This document shows positions 1-7,585 of a stretch of DNA of 64,000 nt, one piece after another; the first letter of the stretch is position 1, and each line of letters opens with the position of its first letter. The DNA is taken from positions 40,303 to 104,302 of the forward strand of contig CAZYIE010000006.1 of the NCBI GenBank assembly GCA_964646755.1, in the 5' to 3' direction. Made by a program: the position numbers and the translations under genes. Origin of the DNA: MVRV01 sp964646755 (GTDB lineage Bacteria; Desulfobacterota; Syntrophia; Syntrophales; Smithellaceae). Under the pieces are notes generated by a model, which did no database searches, was not told the DNA's origin, and worked only from the letters and a program-made list of their open reading frames with translations.

Positions 1-7
1 GTCTATC

Positions 8-1066
8 GTGAATAAAGTATTAATGTCCGGAAACAACATTATCGGGGAAGCGGCAATCCGTGCCGGGTGCCGTTTTTATGCCGGTTATCCGATAACTCCC
101 CAAAACGAGCTTACTGAATATATGGCGGAACACATGCGCAATGTGGAAGGTGGCGTCTTTGTTCAGTCGGAAAGTGAAATTGCAGCCATTCACATGATCA
201 TCGGTGCCAGCGCCGCCGGTGCAAGAGTTATGACTTCGTCTTCCAGCCCCGGTATTTCGTTGAAGCAGGAAGGCATTTCTTCTATGGCCGCCTGTGAACT
301 ACCCGGTGTTATTGTCAACATTATGCGTGGCGGTCCCGGACTGGGTAATATTCGTCCGGCGCAGGGGGATTATTTCCAGGCAACTCGCGGAGGAGGACAT
401 GGTGATTACCGGACAATTGTTTATGGACCGGCTACCTGCCAGGAACTGGCTGATTTAACCATGAATGCCTTTGATCTGGCAGATATTTACCGTACTCCGG
501 TTATGATTCTGGCCGATGGTATGATGGGACAGATGATGGAACCAGTTGTCTTCAAAAAACCAAAACCGCGGCAATACAGTGAAAAATTTATGCTCAGAGG
601 TGCGGGTATTGGTAAAAGTAAATTCATCCGCGGCCTCATCCTCGATGCCATAGATATGGAAGAGCACAATTGGAAATTAGCACGTAAATATCAAGCTATT
701 ACCGAAAAAGAAACTCTCTATGAAGAGTATAAAACGGAAGATGCGGTGTTAGTTATTGTTGCCTATGGCACCGCTGCCCGTATCGCAAAAGGCGCCATCA
801 AACGCCTGCGGGAAAACGGCATGAAAGTCGGACTTTTCCGGCCGATCACCCTTTGGCCTTTCCCGGAATTAAAATTACGGGCATTATCGAAAAAAGTTAA
901 AAATTATCTGGTCTTTGAGTTAAGTACCGGTCAGATGCTAGATGATGTGCGGCTCGCTCTTCAGGGTTATGCCGCTATTGAATTTCATGGGCGGCCCGGC
1001 GGCACGGTGCCCACGCCGGCGGAACTGGCTAATGTTATTGCCAGGCACTACGAAACAATAGATTAA
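8..1066 (+). CDS. 2-oxoacid:ferredoxin oxidoreductase alpha subunit (VorB-like)
   Basis: Core alpha subunit of a 2-oxoacid:ferredoxin oxidoreductase, which oxidatively decarboxylates a 2-oxoacid to an acyl-CoA with reduction of ferredoxin in the cytoplasm. The N-terminal pyrimidine-binding domain shows the family signature YPITPQNELTEYM (about residues 27-39), then SSSSPGISLKQEG and MRGGPGLG; a transketolase C-terminal-like domain follows (about 240-340). The sequence is closest to proteins called VorB (branched-chain 2-oxoacids), but this subunit does not fix substrate choice. The start is a GTG only 7 bases from the window edge; the product looks full length at 352 residues. The beta and gamma subunits follow directly. 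A small ferredoxin subunit, often upstream in such operons, would lie outside the window. Confidence 0.9.
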   Translation: MNKVLMSGNNIIGEAAIRAGCRFYAGYPITPQNELTEYMAEHMRNVEGGVFVQSESEIAAIHMIIGASAAGARVMTSSSSPGISLKQEGISSMAACELPGVIVNIMRGGPGLGNIRPAQGDYFQATRGGGHGDYRTIVYGPATCQELADLTMNAFDLADIYRTPVMILADGMMGQMMEPVVFKKPKPRQYSEKFMLRGAGIGKSKFIRGLILDAIDMEEHNWKLARKYQAITEKETLYEEYKTEDAVLVIVAYGTAARIAKGAIKRLRENGMKVGLFRPITLWPFPELKLRALSKKVKNYLVFELSTGQMLDDVRLALQGYAAIEFHGRPGGTVPTPAELANVIARHYETID

Positions 1067-1086
1067 ACCGATTAGGAACAAAAAAT

Positions 1087-1860
1087 ATGGCAAAAAAAGT
1101 ATTTGGTCGGCCGGAAAGTTTAAAAGAAGCATATTTTCATTACTGCCCCGGCTGCGGTCACAGCATTGCTCATCGGCTTGTTGCCGAAGTTATTGATGAA
1201 CTGGGAATTCGCGGAATAACTATCGGTGTTCCTCCCGCCGGTTGTGCCGTATTAGCTTATAATTATTTTGACATCGATATGCTGGAAGCACAGCACGGGC
1301 GTGGCCCGGCCACAGCTACGGGACTCAAGCGCGCACTGCCGGATCGTATCGTTTTTTCCTATCAGGGTGATGGAGATCTGGCGGCTATAGGCATGGCCGA
1401 GAGTTTTCATGCAGCGAACCGCGGTGAAAATATCACTGTAATTTTTATTAATAATGCCGTTTATGGAATGACAGGCGGTCAAATGGCGCCGACAACGATG
1501 CTGGACCAGAAAACAACAACCTCTCCCTCCGGTCGCAATAAAATATTAGATGGCTATCCGGTTAAAGTATGCGAAATATTTTCCCAACTTCAAGGCACAA
1601 CTTACGTGGAAAGAGTAACCGTCAATTCGCCGGCCAGCGTTAAAAAAACTAAAAAAGCTCTCAAAAAAGCTTTTCAATGTCAGATGGACGGATTGGGCTT
1701 TTCACTGGTCGAAATTCTCTCACCCTGCCCGACTAACTGGAAAATGACTCCCGTCGCCTCCTGCAAATGGATAGATGAAGTGATGAGCAAGGAATTTCCG
1801 CTGGGTGTTTTTAAAGATAACGTAGCTCCCGGGAAACAACCTGCGGAGGCCGCATCATGA
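1087..1860 (+). CDS. 2-oxoacid:ferredoxin oxidoreductase beta (ThDP) subunit
   Basis: Thiamine-diphosphate-binding subunit that decarboxylates the oxoacid and passes electrons to an Fe-S centre. Visible are the N-terminal HYCPGCGHS motif (C20, C23), the GDGD metal/ThDP motif near residue 95 and the following NNAVYGMTGGQMAPTT segment typical of the family. At 257 residues it is of normal length for the separate beta subunit. It starts 20 bases after the alpha subunit and overlaps the gamma subunit by 4 bases (ATGATGA), indicating one transcript. Specificity among branched-chain, 2-oxoglutarate or aryl oxoacids cannot be read from the sequence. Confidence 0.9.
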   Translation: MAKKVFGRPESLKEAYFHYCPGCGHSIAHRLVAEVIDELGIRGITIGVPPAGCAVLAYNYFDIDMLEAQHGRGPATATGLKRALPDRIVFSYQGDGDLAAIGMAESFHAANRGENITVIFINNAVYGMTGGQMAPTTMLDQKTTTSPSGRNKILDGYPVKVCEIFSQLQGTTYVERVTVNSPASVKKTKKALKKAFQCQMDGLGFSLVEILSPCPTNWKMTPVASCKWIDEVMSKEFPLGVFKDNVAPGKQPAEAAS

Positions 1861-2396
1861 TGATCAAAACGATTTTCTCCGGTTTCGGTGGCCAAGGAGT
1901 ATTAATGATGGGTTATAGTTTAGCCCACGGGGCAATGAGCCATGGTTATCACGTTACGTATCTTCCTGCTTACGGAGCGGAAGTTCGCGGTGGAACCGCC
2001 AACTGCACGGTCGCCGTTGCCGATGAGGAAATTACTTCTCCCGTGTCGTCGGAACCGGACAACCTGATTGTAATGAACTCTCCGTCTCTGACTACATTTC
2101 AGAATAAAGTTACGCATGGCGGAATAATATTTTTAAATTCTTCCATAGTAGAGGCCCGTCCCAGCCGCCAGGACATTAAAGTCTATGCTGTTCCCTGCGG
2201 AGACATGGCCCAGGAAGTGGGCAACATTAGGGTAGCCAATATTATTATGATGGGCGCGTTCATTAAAAAAACAGGTGTTGTTCCGGCGGATATTTACTTA
2301 AAGAGTCTCGAAACTATTATGGGCAGCAAGAAAAAAGCGGCAGCCGAAATTAACCGTAAGGCTTTTGCCGCTGGATATGATTTTGTAAAAGATTAA
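1857..2396 (+). CDS. 2-oxoacid:ferredoxin oxidoreductase gamma subunit
   Basis: Gamma (catalytic-domain) subunit, 179 residues, completing the alpha-beta-gamma enzyme. The N-terminal FSGFGGQGVLMMG motif and the AEVRGGTANCTV segment (about residues 39-50) are characteristic of the POR/KOR gamma family, which helps bind CoA and contacts the alpha subunit. It overlaps the beta gene by 4 bases and is followed 14 bases later by a tandem-ACT protein. No separate ferredoxin-like delta subunit lies downstream. Confidence 0.88.
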   Translation: MMIKTIFSGFGGQGVLMMGYSLAHGAMSHGYHVTYLPAYGAEVRGGTANCTVAVADEEITSPVSSEPDNLIVMNSPSLTTFQNKVTHGGIIFLNSSIVEARPSRQDIKVYAVPCGDMAQEVGNIRVANIIMMGAFIKKTGVVPADIYLKSLETIMGSKKKAAAEINRKAFAAGYDFVKD

Positions 2397-2410
2397 TAAG
2401 GATATTTAAC

Positions 2411-2842
2411 ATGGCTGTTAAACAAATTTCCGTATTGTTAGGCAACGTGCCAGGTTCTTTCGCCAAACTATCTCATATTCTGGATCTGGAAGACATCAGC
2501 ACAAAAGCGGTCTCCGCTGCCAGCACGACCGGGAGCAGCATGGTTCGCCTGGTAGTTAACGATCCCGACCGCGCCGCTGCTCTTTTGTCCAGTTATAATT
2601 TTAATTTCGAAATAACACCGGTTCTGGCGGCAGAAGTGCCTCTGCATACCGGTGGCATGAATGCTATATTAAAGCCCTTGTCCAACGCTGATATCAATAT
2701 CCACTATCTTTACACAACCATCAATCGCATCGGTAAGGAAACAATTTTAATTCTTGGCGTCGATAAACTCGAAGATGCCAAAGAAGTTCTGGAACAAAAC
2801 TGGATCCATTTAATCGACGGAGAAATTTATTCCATTCCTTAA
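2411..2842 (+). CDS. Tandem ACT-domain protein
   Basis: Small cytoplasmic protein of 143 residues made of two ACT-type ligand-binding domains (about 3-70 and 73-140); the first begins QISVLLGNVPGSFAKLSHIL. ACT domains bind amino acids or similar metabolites. Its place at the end of the 2-oxoacid oxidoreductase operon, 14 bases downstream, suggests it senses a branched-chain or aromatic amino acid linked to the oxoacid substrate. A paralogue of similar design lies at 47344-47796 beside phenylacetate-CoA ligase. The ligand is unknown. Confidence 0.75.
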   Translation: MAVKQISVLLGNVPGSFAKLSHILDLEDISTKAVSAASTTGSSMVRLVVNDPDRAAALLSSYNFNFEITPVLAAEVPLHTGGMNAILKPLSNADINIHYLYTTINRIGKETILILGVDKLEDAKEVLEQNWIHLIDGEIYSIP

Positions 2843-2866
2843 ATCAGATAAATCGTAAAGCTGAAC

Positions 2867-3274
2867 ATGCCTGTTTCTGCCGAAAAAGAAAAAGCTATTG
2901 CCCAAAGAATGCTGGAGCTCGGAGTTTCCGAAAGTGATCTGAATGAGACTTTTGTCCGCTCATCAGGCCCTGGCGGCCAAAAAGTTAACAAAACTTCTTC
3001 CTGCGTTCACTTGTTGCACGTCCCTACCGGCCTTGCCGTAAAATGCCAGCGGGAACGATCTCAATCTTTAAACCGCCATTTAGCCAGACGTCTATTGTTG
3101 GATAAGATTGAGACAGCACAAAAAGGATTTGTGGAAGAAGAAAAAGAAAAGATCGAAAAAATCCGCCGTCAGAAAAGAAAACGATCCCGCCGGGCCAAAG
3201 AGAAAATTCTAACGGATAAACATCATCAAACGGAAAAAAAGGTTTTGCGCGGCAAAATCCCTCTTGAAGAATAA
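2867..3274 (+). CDS. RF-1 domain protein (ArfB/PrfH-like peptidyl-tRNA hydrolase)
   Basis: A 135-residue protein built around the class I release-factor catalytic loop: SSGPGGQKVNKTSS carries the universal GGQ (about residues 36-38) that triggers peptidyl-tRNA hydrolysis. No codon-recognition domains are present. The tail is lysine/arginine-rich (KIRRQKRKRSRRAKEK), as in ArfB-like ribosome-rescue factors, where a basic tail enters the mRNA channel of stalled ribosomes. A role in rescue or in hydrolysis on damaged ribosomes is inferred. It lies 24 bases after the ACT gene and may be co-transcribed. Confidence 0.75.
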   Translation: MPVSAEKEKAIAQRMLELGVSESDLNETFVRSSGPGGQKVNKTSSCVHLLHVPTGLAVKCQRERSQSLNRHLARRLLLDKIETAQKGFVEEEKEKIEKIRRQKRKRSRRAKEKILTDKHHQTEKKVLRGKIPLEE

Positions 3275-3300
3275 ATAACAACAAACAAAAAATTTTAAGT

Positions 3301-3413
3301 TCGCTTCGTTTGTGAAAAGAAGTGATGGTACTAACCCCGCTTCACTTCGTTGCGCGGGATAAGATCATCTAATAAATTTCCATACGCTTTGCTTTGGAAA
3401 TTTAAGATGATCT
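3301..3413. repeat. Compound inverted repeats between convergent genes
   Basis: The gap between the RF-1-domain gene and atpE holds nested palindromes. AGATCATCT (3362-3370) pairs with AGATGATCT (3405-3413), continued by TAAATTTCCA (3373-3382) against TGGAAATTTA (3395-3404): about 19 paired bases with a 2-base bulge and a 12-base loop. Just upstream, GAAGTGA (3319-3325) pairs with TCACTTC (3342-3348), and CCCGC/GCGGG arms flank TTCACTTCGTT. These could terminate the rightward operon or be a dispersed palindromic element; no second copy was found in the window. Confidence 0.6.
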
Positions 3414-3453
3414 AAAAAAAGGGAGAGAAAGTCGATGTACGCTCCCCCTCCCT
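3414..3453 (-). terminator. Rho-independent terminator of atpE
   Basis: On the minus strand AGGGAG (from 3453-3448) pairs with CTCCCT (from 3425-3420) and is followed at once by seven T (3420-3414). It sits about 25 bases after the atpE stop codon, the expected place. Confidence 0.65.
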
Positions 3454-3476
3454 GATTTCTATAATAGCAGTAGTGA

Positions 3477-3851
3477 TTAGCTGATAAACTTCATAAGCGG
3501 ATTAGCATAAAGCACTATTAGCGCAATAACAAGTGCATAGATCGCCAGAGATTCAATCATCGCTAAACCAACCATCATGGTTAAGAGTATTTTCCCTTGT
3601 GCTTCCGGGTTTCTACCGACGGCATTGGTAGCACCATTCAAACCGGCTCCCATACCATTTCCTGTACCAATTGTTCCGAAAGCTATGGCCAGACCTGCTG
3701 CCAGCAAAGAGCATCCGATAACAATCGCTTTTGTGTAATCAACCGTCCCCGCCGGTACCGCCTGAGCTACTTCTTTCGCTGCGAAAACAAACGGAGCAGA
3801 AACAAGCACCAATACAATCGCCATTACTGTATATATCAAACTCTTTTTCAT
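3477..3851 (-). CDS. atpE: F0F1 ATP synthase subunit c with N-terminal signal-like extension
   Basis: Proteolipid c subunit of the ATP synthase rotor. Two transmembrane hairpin helices are clear (about 41-64 and 85-113) with the polar loop GRNPEAQ between them; the ion-binding glutamate lies in helix 2 (MIESLAIYALV). At 124 residues it is longer than the usual 75-90 because of a cleavable-looking leader (MKKSLIYTVMAIVLVLVSAPFVFA is split here: MKKSLIYTVMAIVLVLV then SAPFVFA). The Glu-Ser pair resembles Na+ types, but the helix-1 position that is Gln in Na+ rings appears to be Met and the residue after Ser is Leu, so ion choice is open. No other atp gene is adjacent, unlike the usual atpB-atpE order. 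Confidence 0.88.
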   Translation of the reverse strand: MKKSLIYTVMAIVLVLVSAPFVFAAKEVAQAVPAGTVDYTKAIVIGCSLLAAGLAIAFGTIGTGNGMGAGLNGATNAVGRNPEAQGKILLTMMVGLAMIESLAIYALVIALIVLYANPLMKFIS

Positions 3852-3974
3852 TTAAATCCTCCTTTAATATAATATGTAGCTGATTTAAAATCGCCCGCAA
3901 TCATTATCCCTTCTTTTAGAACACGCCTCACGCCTCCTCTCTTTAATTTAACACCGCGGGGATCTATGGTCTTA

Positions 3975-4004
3975 TTTTTAGCGACGCTAAGAACAATTGT
4001 CAAG
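3975..4004 (-). promoter_or_regulatory. Candidate sigma-70 promoter for atpE
   Basis: On the minus strand TTGACA (4004-3999) is separated by 18 bases from TAAAAA (3980-3975). It would give a leader of roughly 115 bases before the atpE start, which is preceded by AAAGGAGG. The -35 box is perfect and the -10 box weak. Confidence 0.4.
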
Positions 4005-4065
4005 AAATATTTCCAACCACAAGCCATAACTTGATTTTATTTTCCAGGCAGGATAAAAGCCTTCT

Positions 4066-4533
4066 ATGGGAAAATTGACTGCTGCAGAAAAAAATGTTGC
4101 CCGTCTTATTCAGAGAGACATCCCTGTAGTAAACCGCCCTTTTCAGGAAACAGGCAAGGCCTGTGGTCAAAGCGAGGAGGAAGTTTTAAATATAACCAGA
4201 CGCCTCCAGCAGGAAGGTTATATCCGCAGATTTGCCGCTATACTTCGTCATCAAAAAGCCGGCTATACCAGAAATGCGCTGATTGTCTGGTCGGTTCCAC
4301 CGGATCAAATTGAGGAAGCAGGAAAAATCCTCTCAACGTTCCCTTTCATCTCCCATTGCTATGAAAGGAAGCCTGCCTTTCAAAATAAATATAATCTTTT
4401 TAGTATGCTGCACACGCAAAACGAGAATATAGAATTCATCATCAATCAAATGGCCCAGTCAATAAACAGCTACGATTATTTAATTCTGGAAAGCCTTCAG
4501 GAATACAAAAAAATATCACCGGAGTACTTTTAA
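4066..4533 (+). CDS. ahbB: Siroheme decarboxylase subunit (AhbB-like, Lrp/AsnC fold)
   Basis: One subunit of siroheme decarboxylase, which removes two acetate carboxyls from siroheme to give 12,18-didecarboxysiroheme in the alternative heme/heme d1 pathway. The 155-residue protein has an N-terminal winged-helix part (about 5-55) and an AsnC-like C-terminal domain; IRRFAAILRHQKAGY (about 53-67) carries the arginine and histidine segment typical of these enzymes rather than of DNA-binding Lrp regulators. Its stop codon directly abuts the hemL start, so both are translated from one message, which supports a tetrapyrrole role. AhbA and AhbB are paralogues; the B assignment is by resemblance. No partner subunit is adjacent. 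Confidence 0.78.
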   Translation: MGKLTAAEKNVARLIQRDIPVVNRPFQETGKACGQSEEEVLNITRRLQQEGYIRRFAAILRHQKAGYTRNALIVWSVPPDQIEEAGKILSTFPFISHCYERKPAFQNKYNLFSMLHTQNENIEFIINQMAQSINSYDYLILESLQEYKKISPEYF

Positions 4534-5817
4534 ATGACTGCAATCAAAACAAATTATTTTACTGACGCCAGGCTTGTTATTGCCGGTGGCGTCAACTCCC
4601 CTGTTCGCGCCTGGCAATCGGTTGGCGGCGATCCTCTTTTTATCAGCCACGCCAGCGGCAGTAAAATCTGCGATGCCGCAGGCCGGGAATATATCGATTT
4701 TGTGCTTTCCTGGGGACCGATGATCTTGGGTCATGCTCATCCGGACGTTATTGACGCTATTTGCGACACTGCCCGGAAAGGAACAAGCTTCGGTGCACCG
4801 ACCGAGGCGGAAACGCAAATGGCGCAACTAATCGGCTCAGCCATACCTTCGATGGAACTTGTGCGCATGACCAGCTCCGGAACGGAAGCGGCAATGACGG
4901 CAATTCGACTGGCCCGGGGCTACACCGGACGGAATATGATTATTAAATTTGACGGCTGCTACCATGGCCATGCCGACTCCTTGCTGGTTCAAGCCGGATC
5001 GGGAGTTGCCACCTTGGGAATACCCGGATCCCCGGGCATCCCCGCATGCCTGGCCGAGCTGACCATCAGCCTGCCATACAACAATATTGATACAGTGCAT
5101 GAAGCTGTTGAGCGTTATGGATCACAACTGGCAGCAATTATCGTTGAACCGGTGGCGGGGAACATGGGTGTCGTAGAACCGCAGAATGGATTTTTAGCCA
5201 AGCTCAGAGAACTGACAACACGACACGGCATCGTTTTAATATTTGATGAAGTTATCACCGGTTTCCGTTTTGCTTTTGGCGGTTATCAGAATTTAATCGG
5301 GGTTAAACCCGACCTGACCTGCCTGGGTAAAATAATTGGCGGCGGTCTGCCCATAGGGGTTTTAGGAGGGAAAAAAGAAATAATGGAGGCACTTGCTCCC
5401 ATAGGAAATGTTTACCAGGCCGGAACTTTATCGGGAAATCCCCTAGCCGTAAATGCCGGCTTAGCCACCCTTAATCTGCTCCAGGCAAAAGCTGATTCCT
5501 ATGCTGAGATTGACAAAAGAACAGAGCAACTCTGCAGGGATTTGGAAAAAATCTTTTCTGCCAAAGGCATTCCCGTATGCATCAACCGCTTCCATTCCAT
5601 GTTTACATTATTTTTTCAGGACGGCCCCGTTAATAATTTCCTTGACGCAAAAAAATCGGAGACGTCTTTATTCGCCAAATTTTTCCATGGCATGATCAAG
5701 GAAGGCATTTGGCTGGCGCCATCGCAATTTGAAGCAAACTTCATCTCGTTTGCCCATACAAATGCCGATATAGCTTTTACCCTCGAGGCTTGTGCAAACA
5801 CATTAGAACATCTCTAA
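4534..5817 (+). CDS. hemL: Glutamate-1-semialdehyde 2,1-aminomutase
   Basis: PLP enzyme converting glutamate-1-semialdehyde to 5-aminolevulinate, the first dedicated tetrapyrrole precursor in the C5 pathway. It is full length (427 residues). Motifs seen are GGVNSPVRA near the N-terminus, SSGTEAAMTAIRLARG (about 114-129) for PLP phosphate binding, FDEVITGFR (237-245) and the Schiff-base lysine K266 in LGKIIGGGLPIG. It begins on the base after the siroheme decarboxylase stop. No terminator is obvious after it. Confidence 0.95.
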   Translation: MTAIKTNYFTDARLVIAGGVNSPVRAWQSVGGDPLFISHASGSKICDAAGREYIDFVLSWGPMILGHAHPDVIDAICDTARKGTSFGAPTEAETQMAQLIGSAIPSMELVRMTSSGTEAAMTAIRLARGYTGRNMIIKFDGCYHGHADSLLVQAGSGVATLGIPGSPGIPACLAELTISLPYNNIDTVHEAVERYGSQLAAIIVEPVAGNMGVVEPQNGFLAKLRELTTRHGIVLIFDEVITGFRFAFGGYQNLIGVKPDLTCLGKIIGGGLPIGVLGGKKEIMEALAPIGNVYQAGTLSGNPLAVNAGLATLNLLQAKADSYAEIDKRTEQLCRDLEKIFSAKGIPVCINRFHSMFTLFFQDGPVNNFLDAKKSETSLFAKFFHGMIKEGIWLAPSQFEANFISFAHTNADIAFTLEACANTLEHL

Positions 5818-5960
5818 GGAAGCCAGTGGCCTATAGTTTGTTGGGAAGGCTGTCGCACAACATTTACATTCGGGCATCTTTCTCACAGGAGCGGCTGTAC
5901 CTGAATCAAGATGGGACAGGCTCTATACGTCCAGGGATAGGTCTCCTCAATATGCTCCAT
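5818..5960. other. Non-coding stretch upstream of the first sigma-54 module
   Basis: The gap between hemL and the Fe-alcohol dehydrogenase is 472 bases. Its first 143 bases show no convincing gene, terminator or repeat; the rest is the regulatory module listed next and the 5' leader of the dehydrogenase. Confidence 0.5.
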
Positions 5961-5969
5961 TCTCCCAAA

Positions 5970-6004
5970 GGGTTATATATTGCACCGGGTGTAATATATA
6001 ACCC
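5970..6004. promoter_or_regulatory. 35-bp palindromic upstream activator site, copy 1
   Basis: Arms GGGTTATATATT (5970-5981) and AATATATAACCC (5993-6004) are perfect; inside, CACC (5983-5986) pairs with GGTG (5988-5991) around a central G at 5987, with one G/T mismatch (5982/5992). Its centre lies 126 bp before the -12 G of the sigma-54 promoter, a usual distance for an enhancer-binding-protein dimer site. Confidence 0.75.
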
Positions 6005-6099
6005 CCTCAAAATAAGTTCAGCATTTTTTAGCTTGGTTATACAAATTAATCATTAATAATTACAAACACATTGCATTTATCACTCCTGCGTTTATCCTT

Positions 6100-6115
6100 T
6101 GGTATTCAAATTGCA
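6100..6115 (+). promoter_or_regulatory. Sigma-54 (-24/-12) promoter, copy 1
   Basis: TGGTATTCAAATTGCA has the invariant GG (6101-6102) and GC (6113-6114) separated by exactly 10 bases and matches TGGCAC-N5-TTGC well in both halves. Transcription would start near 6126, just at a small hairpin (GTCGG 6125-6129 with CCGAC 6137-6141), leaving a leader of about 164 bases before the ATG at 6290. The same element occurs in copy 2 with 14 of 16 bases identical. Confidence 0.75.
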
Positions 6116-6289
6116 ATTACGCAAGTCGGAAAAGTACCGACTCAGTGCCGGGAAAATAACAGCTATTGGGATTAGTGAAATTTTATATACAAGCTAAGAC
6201 AAAGCATATTTTAAATATGCTGGAAGTTCATCGAAGGCAAGTTGGAAATACTTAATTTAAAAGACATTCTTTATCTGGAGGATTCTATC

Positions 6290-7483
6290 ATGGGCTTACT
6301 TACACGAATAAAAATGAGCATTTTGCTGGCAGGCGGAGAATTGATGAACGTCCCAATACCGGAGACATTTATCGGAGCAGGATCGCGTTCAAAGATTGGT
6401 GATTGGTGTAAGGAGCATGGATATAAACGGGCAATTATTATCATGGATAAAGTTGTAAAAGAGCTGGGCATAGCGGATAAAATGTTAGATTCCTTAAACA
6501 AAGCGGGGGTCATTTATCATATATATGATAATGTTTTGCCTAATCCAACGTTGAGCATGGGTAAGGAAGCAGCAGCAATCGGTAAAAACAACAATATTGA
6601 TGTCGTTATCGCTATCGGCGGAGGTTCGCCAATAGATTGCGCTAAACTTACATCAGCTGCAATCACAAGCAAAAAACCCATTAATAAATTGCTCGGAATG
6701 ATGAAGGTCAGGCAAATGCCCTTGCCATTGATTGCAATTCCGACAACAGCAGGAACAGGCTCAGAAGTTAGCATGGGTGCAGTTATCAGTGATGATGTCA
6801 CTCACATGAAATCAATCATGGCATCGCCAAAAATTGTTCCCAAATTAGCCGTGCTTGACGGTGAAACAATGACAGGATTACCAAAACAGTTGACAGCAGG
6901 GACAGGCTTTGACGCACTTACGCATGCCGTGGAAGCTTATATAGGTTTTCACTACAACGCAGATGCAAAGCGTAACGCTGCGGAAGCCATTGCTGCCATT
7001 CTTAAATATCTCAAACGTGCATATGATAACGGCAGTGATCTTGAAGCACGAGACGCACTTGCTCTTGCATCTTACAAAGCGGGGCTGGCCATGAACAAAT
7101 GTTCATTGGGATATGCACACGCTTTTGGACATCGGCTTACCGGATTTTACGATCTGCCGCACGGTATGGCAGTAGGAATGTTCTTGCCGCATGTGATTCA
7201 GTATAATAAAAAAGCAGCCGAAAAAGAGCTTGCCGAGCTTTCTGTTGCCTGTGGCCTTGGAAAAACCACAGATTCGAAAGACAGCCTGGCGGAAAAATTT
7301 GAAAAAAGCATTTTTAAATTGTACGACCAACTAAAACTGCCAAAGAAATTCGACAAACTTAAGAAGTCTGACTATGATCAGATTATTAAAGAAGCATTTA
7401 AAGAAGCCAATAGCACTTATGGAGTTCCAAAATATATGACAAGAAAAGAAGCGGTAGCGTTGCTGGATAAAATATTACCATAA
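6290..7483 (+). CDS. Iron-containing alcohol dehydrogenase
   Basis: Group III Fe-dependent alcohol dehydrogenase (397 residues from this start), expected to oxidise a primary alcohol to the aldehyde with NAD(P)+. GGGSPIDCAK is the nucleotide-binding motif, TTAGTGSEV follows, and the metal site is visible as D and H in GFDALTHAVEAY plus the histidines of GYAHAFGHRL and DLPHGMAVG. ATG at 6290 is chosen because CTGGAGG lies 8 bases upstream; earlier in-frame codons lack such a site. It is the first gene after the sigma-54 module and precedes an aldehyde oxidoreductase, so the aldehyde is probably passed on. Base composition is more AT-rich than that of the next genes. Fe-ADH relatives also include sulfoacetaldehyde reductases, a possible alternative. 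Confidence 0.85.
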   Translation: MGLLTRIKMSILLAGGELMNVPIPETFIGAGSRSKIGDWCKEHGYKRAIIIMDKVVKELGIADKMLDSLNKAGVIYHIYDNVLPNPTLSMGKEAAAIGKNNNIDVVIAIGGGSPIDCAKLTSAAITSKKPINKLLGMMKVRQMPLPLIAIPTTAGTGSEVSMGAVISDDVTHMKSIMASPKIVPKLAVLDGETMTGLPKQLTAGTGFDALTHAVEAYIGFHYNADAKRNAAEAIAAILKYLKRAYDNGSDLEARDALALASYKAGLAMNKCSLGYAHAFGHRLTGFYDLPHGMAVGMFLPHVIQYNKKAAEKELAELSVACGLGKTTDSKDSLAEKFEKSIFKLYDQLKLPKKFDKLKKSDYDQIIKEAFKEANSTYGVPKYMTRKEAVALLDKILP

Positions 7484-7585
7484 AACTTTATATCATTAAG
7501 GACAATCCGAAAGTGGCCAGCGTTTAAATTATTGAACGAAGTTATGCAAATGTTGCATTTATTAAACTAATTCTGGGGGCAACCT

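Larger units (their letters stand above)
5961..6215 (+). promoter_or_regulatory. Duplicated sigma-54 regulatory module, copy 1
   Basis: About 255 bp that align, roughly 70-75% identical by eye, with the reverse complement of 24285-24542. Conserved blocks include the TCTCCCAA start, a 35-bp palindrome, CCCCCTCAAAATAA, the AT-rich TTAATAATTACAAA, TTATCCTTTGG running into the -24/-12 promoter, CGGAAAAGT, TTGGGATTAGTGA and the closing GACAAAGCATATTTTAAA. In both copies the module points toward the start of a catabolic operon: here the Fe-alcohol dehydrogenase 75 bases further on. The layout (upstream activator site, possible bending spacer, sigma-54 core) is that of an enhancer-dependent promoter. 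No transposase or target duplication is seen. Confidence 0.85.
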
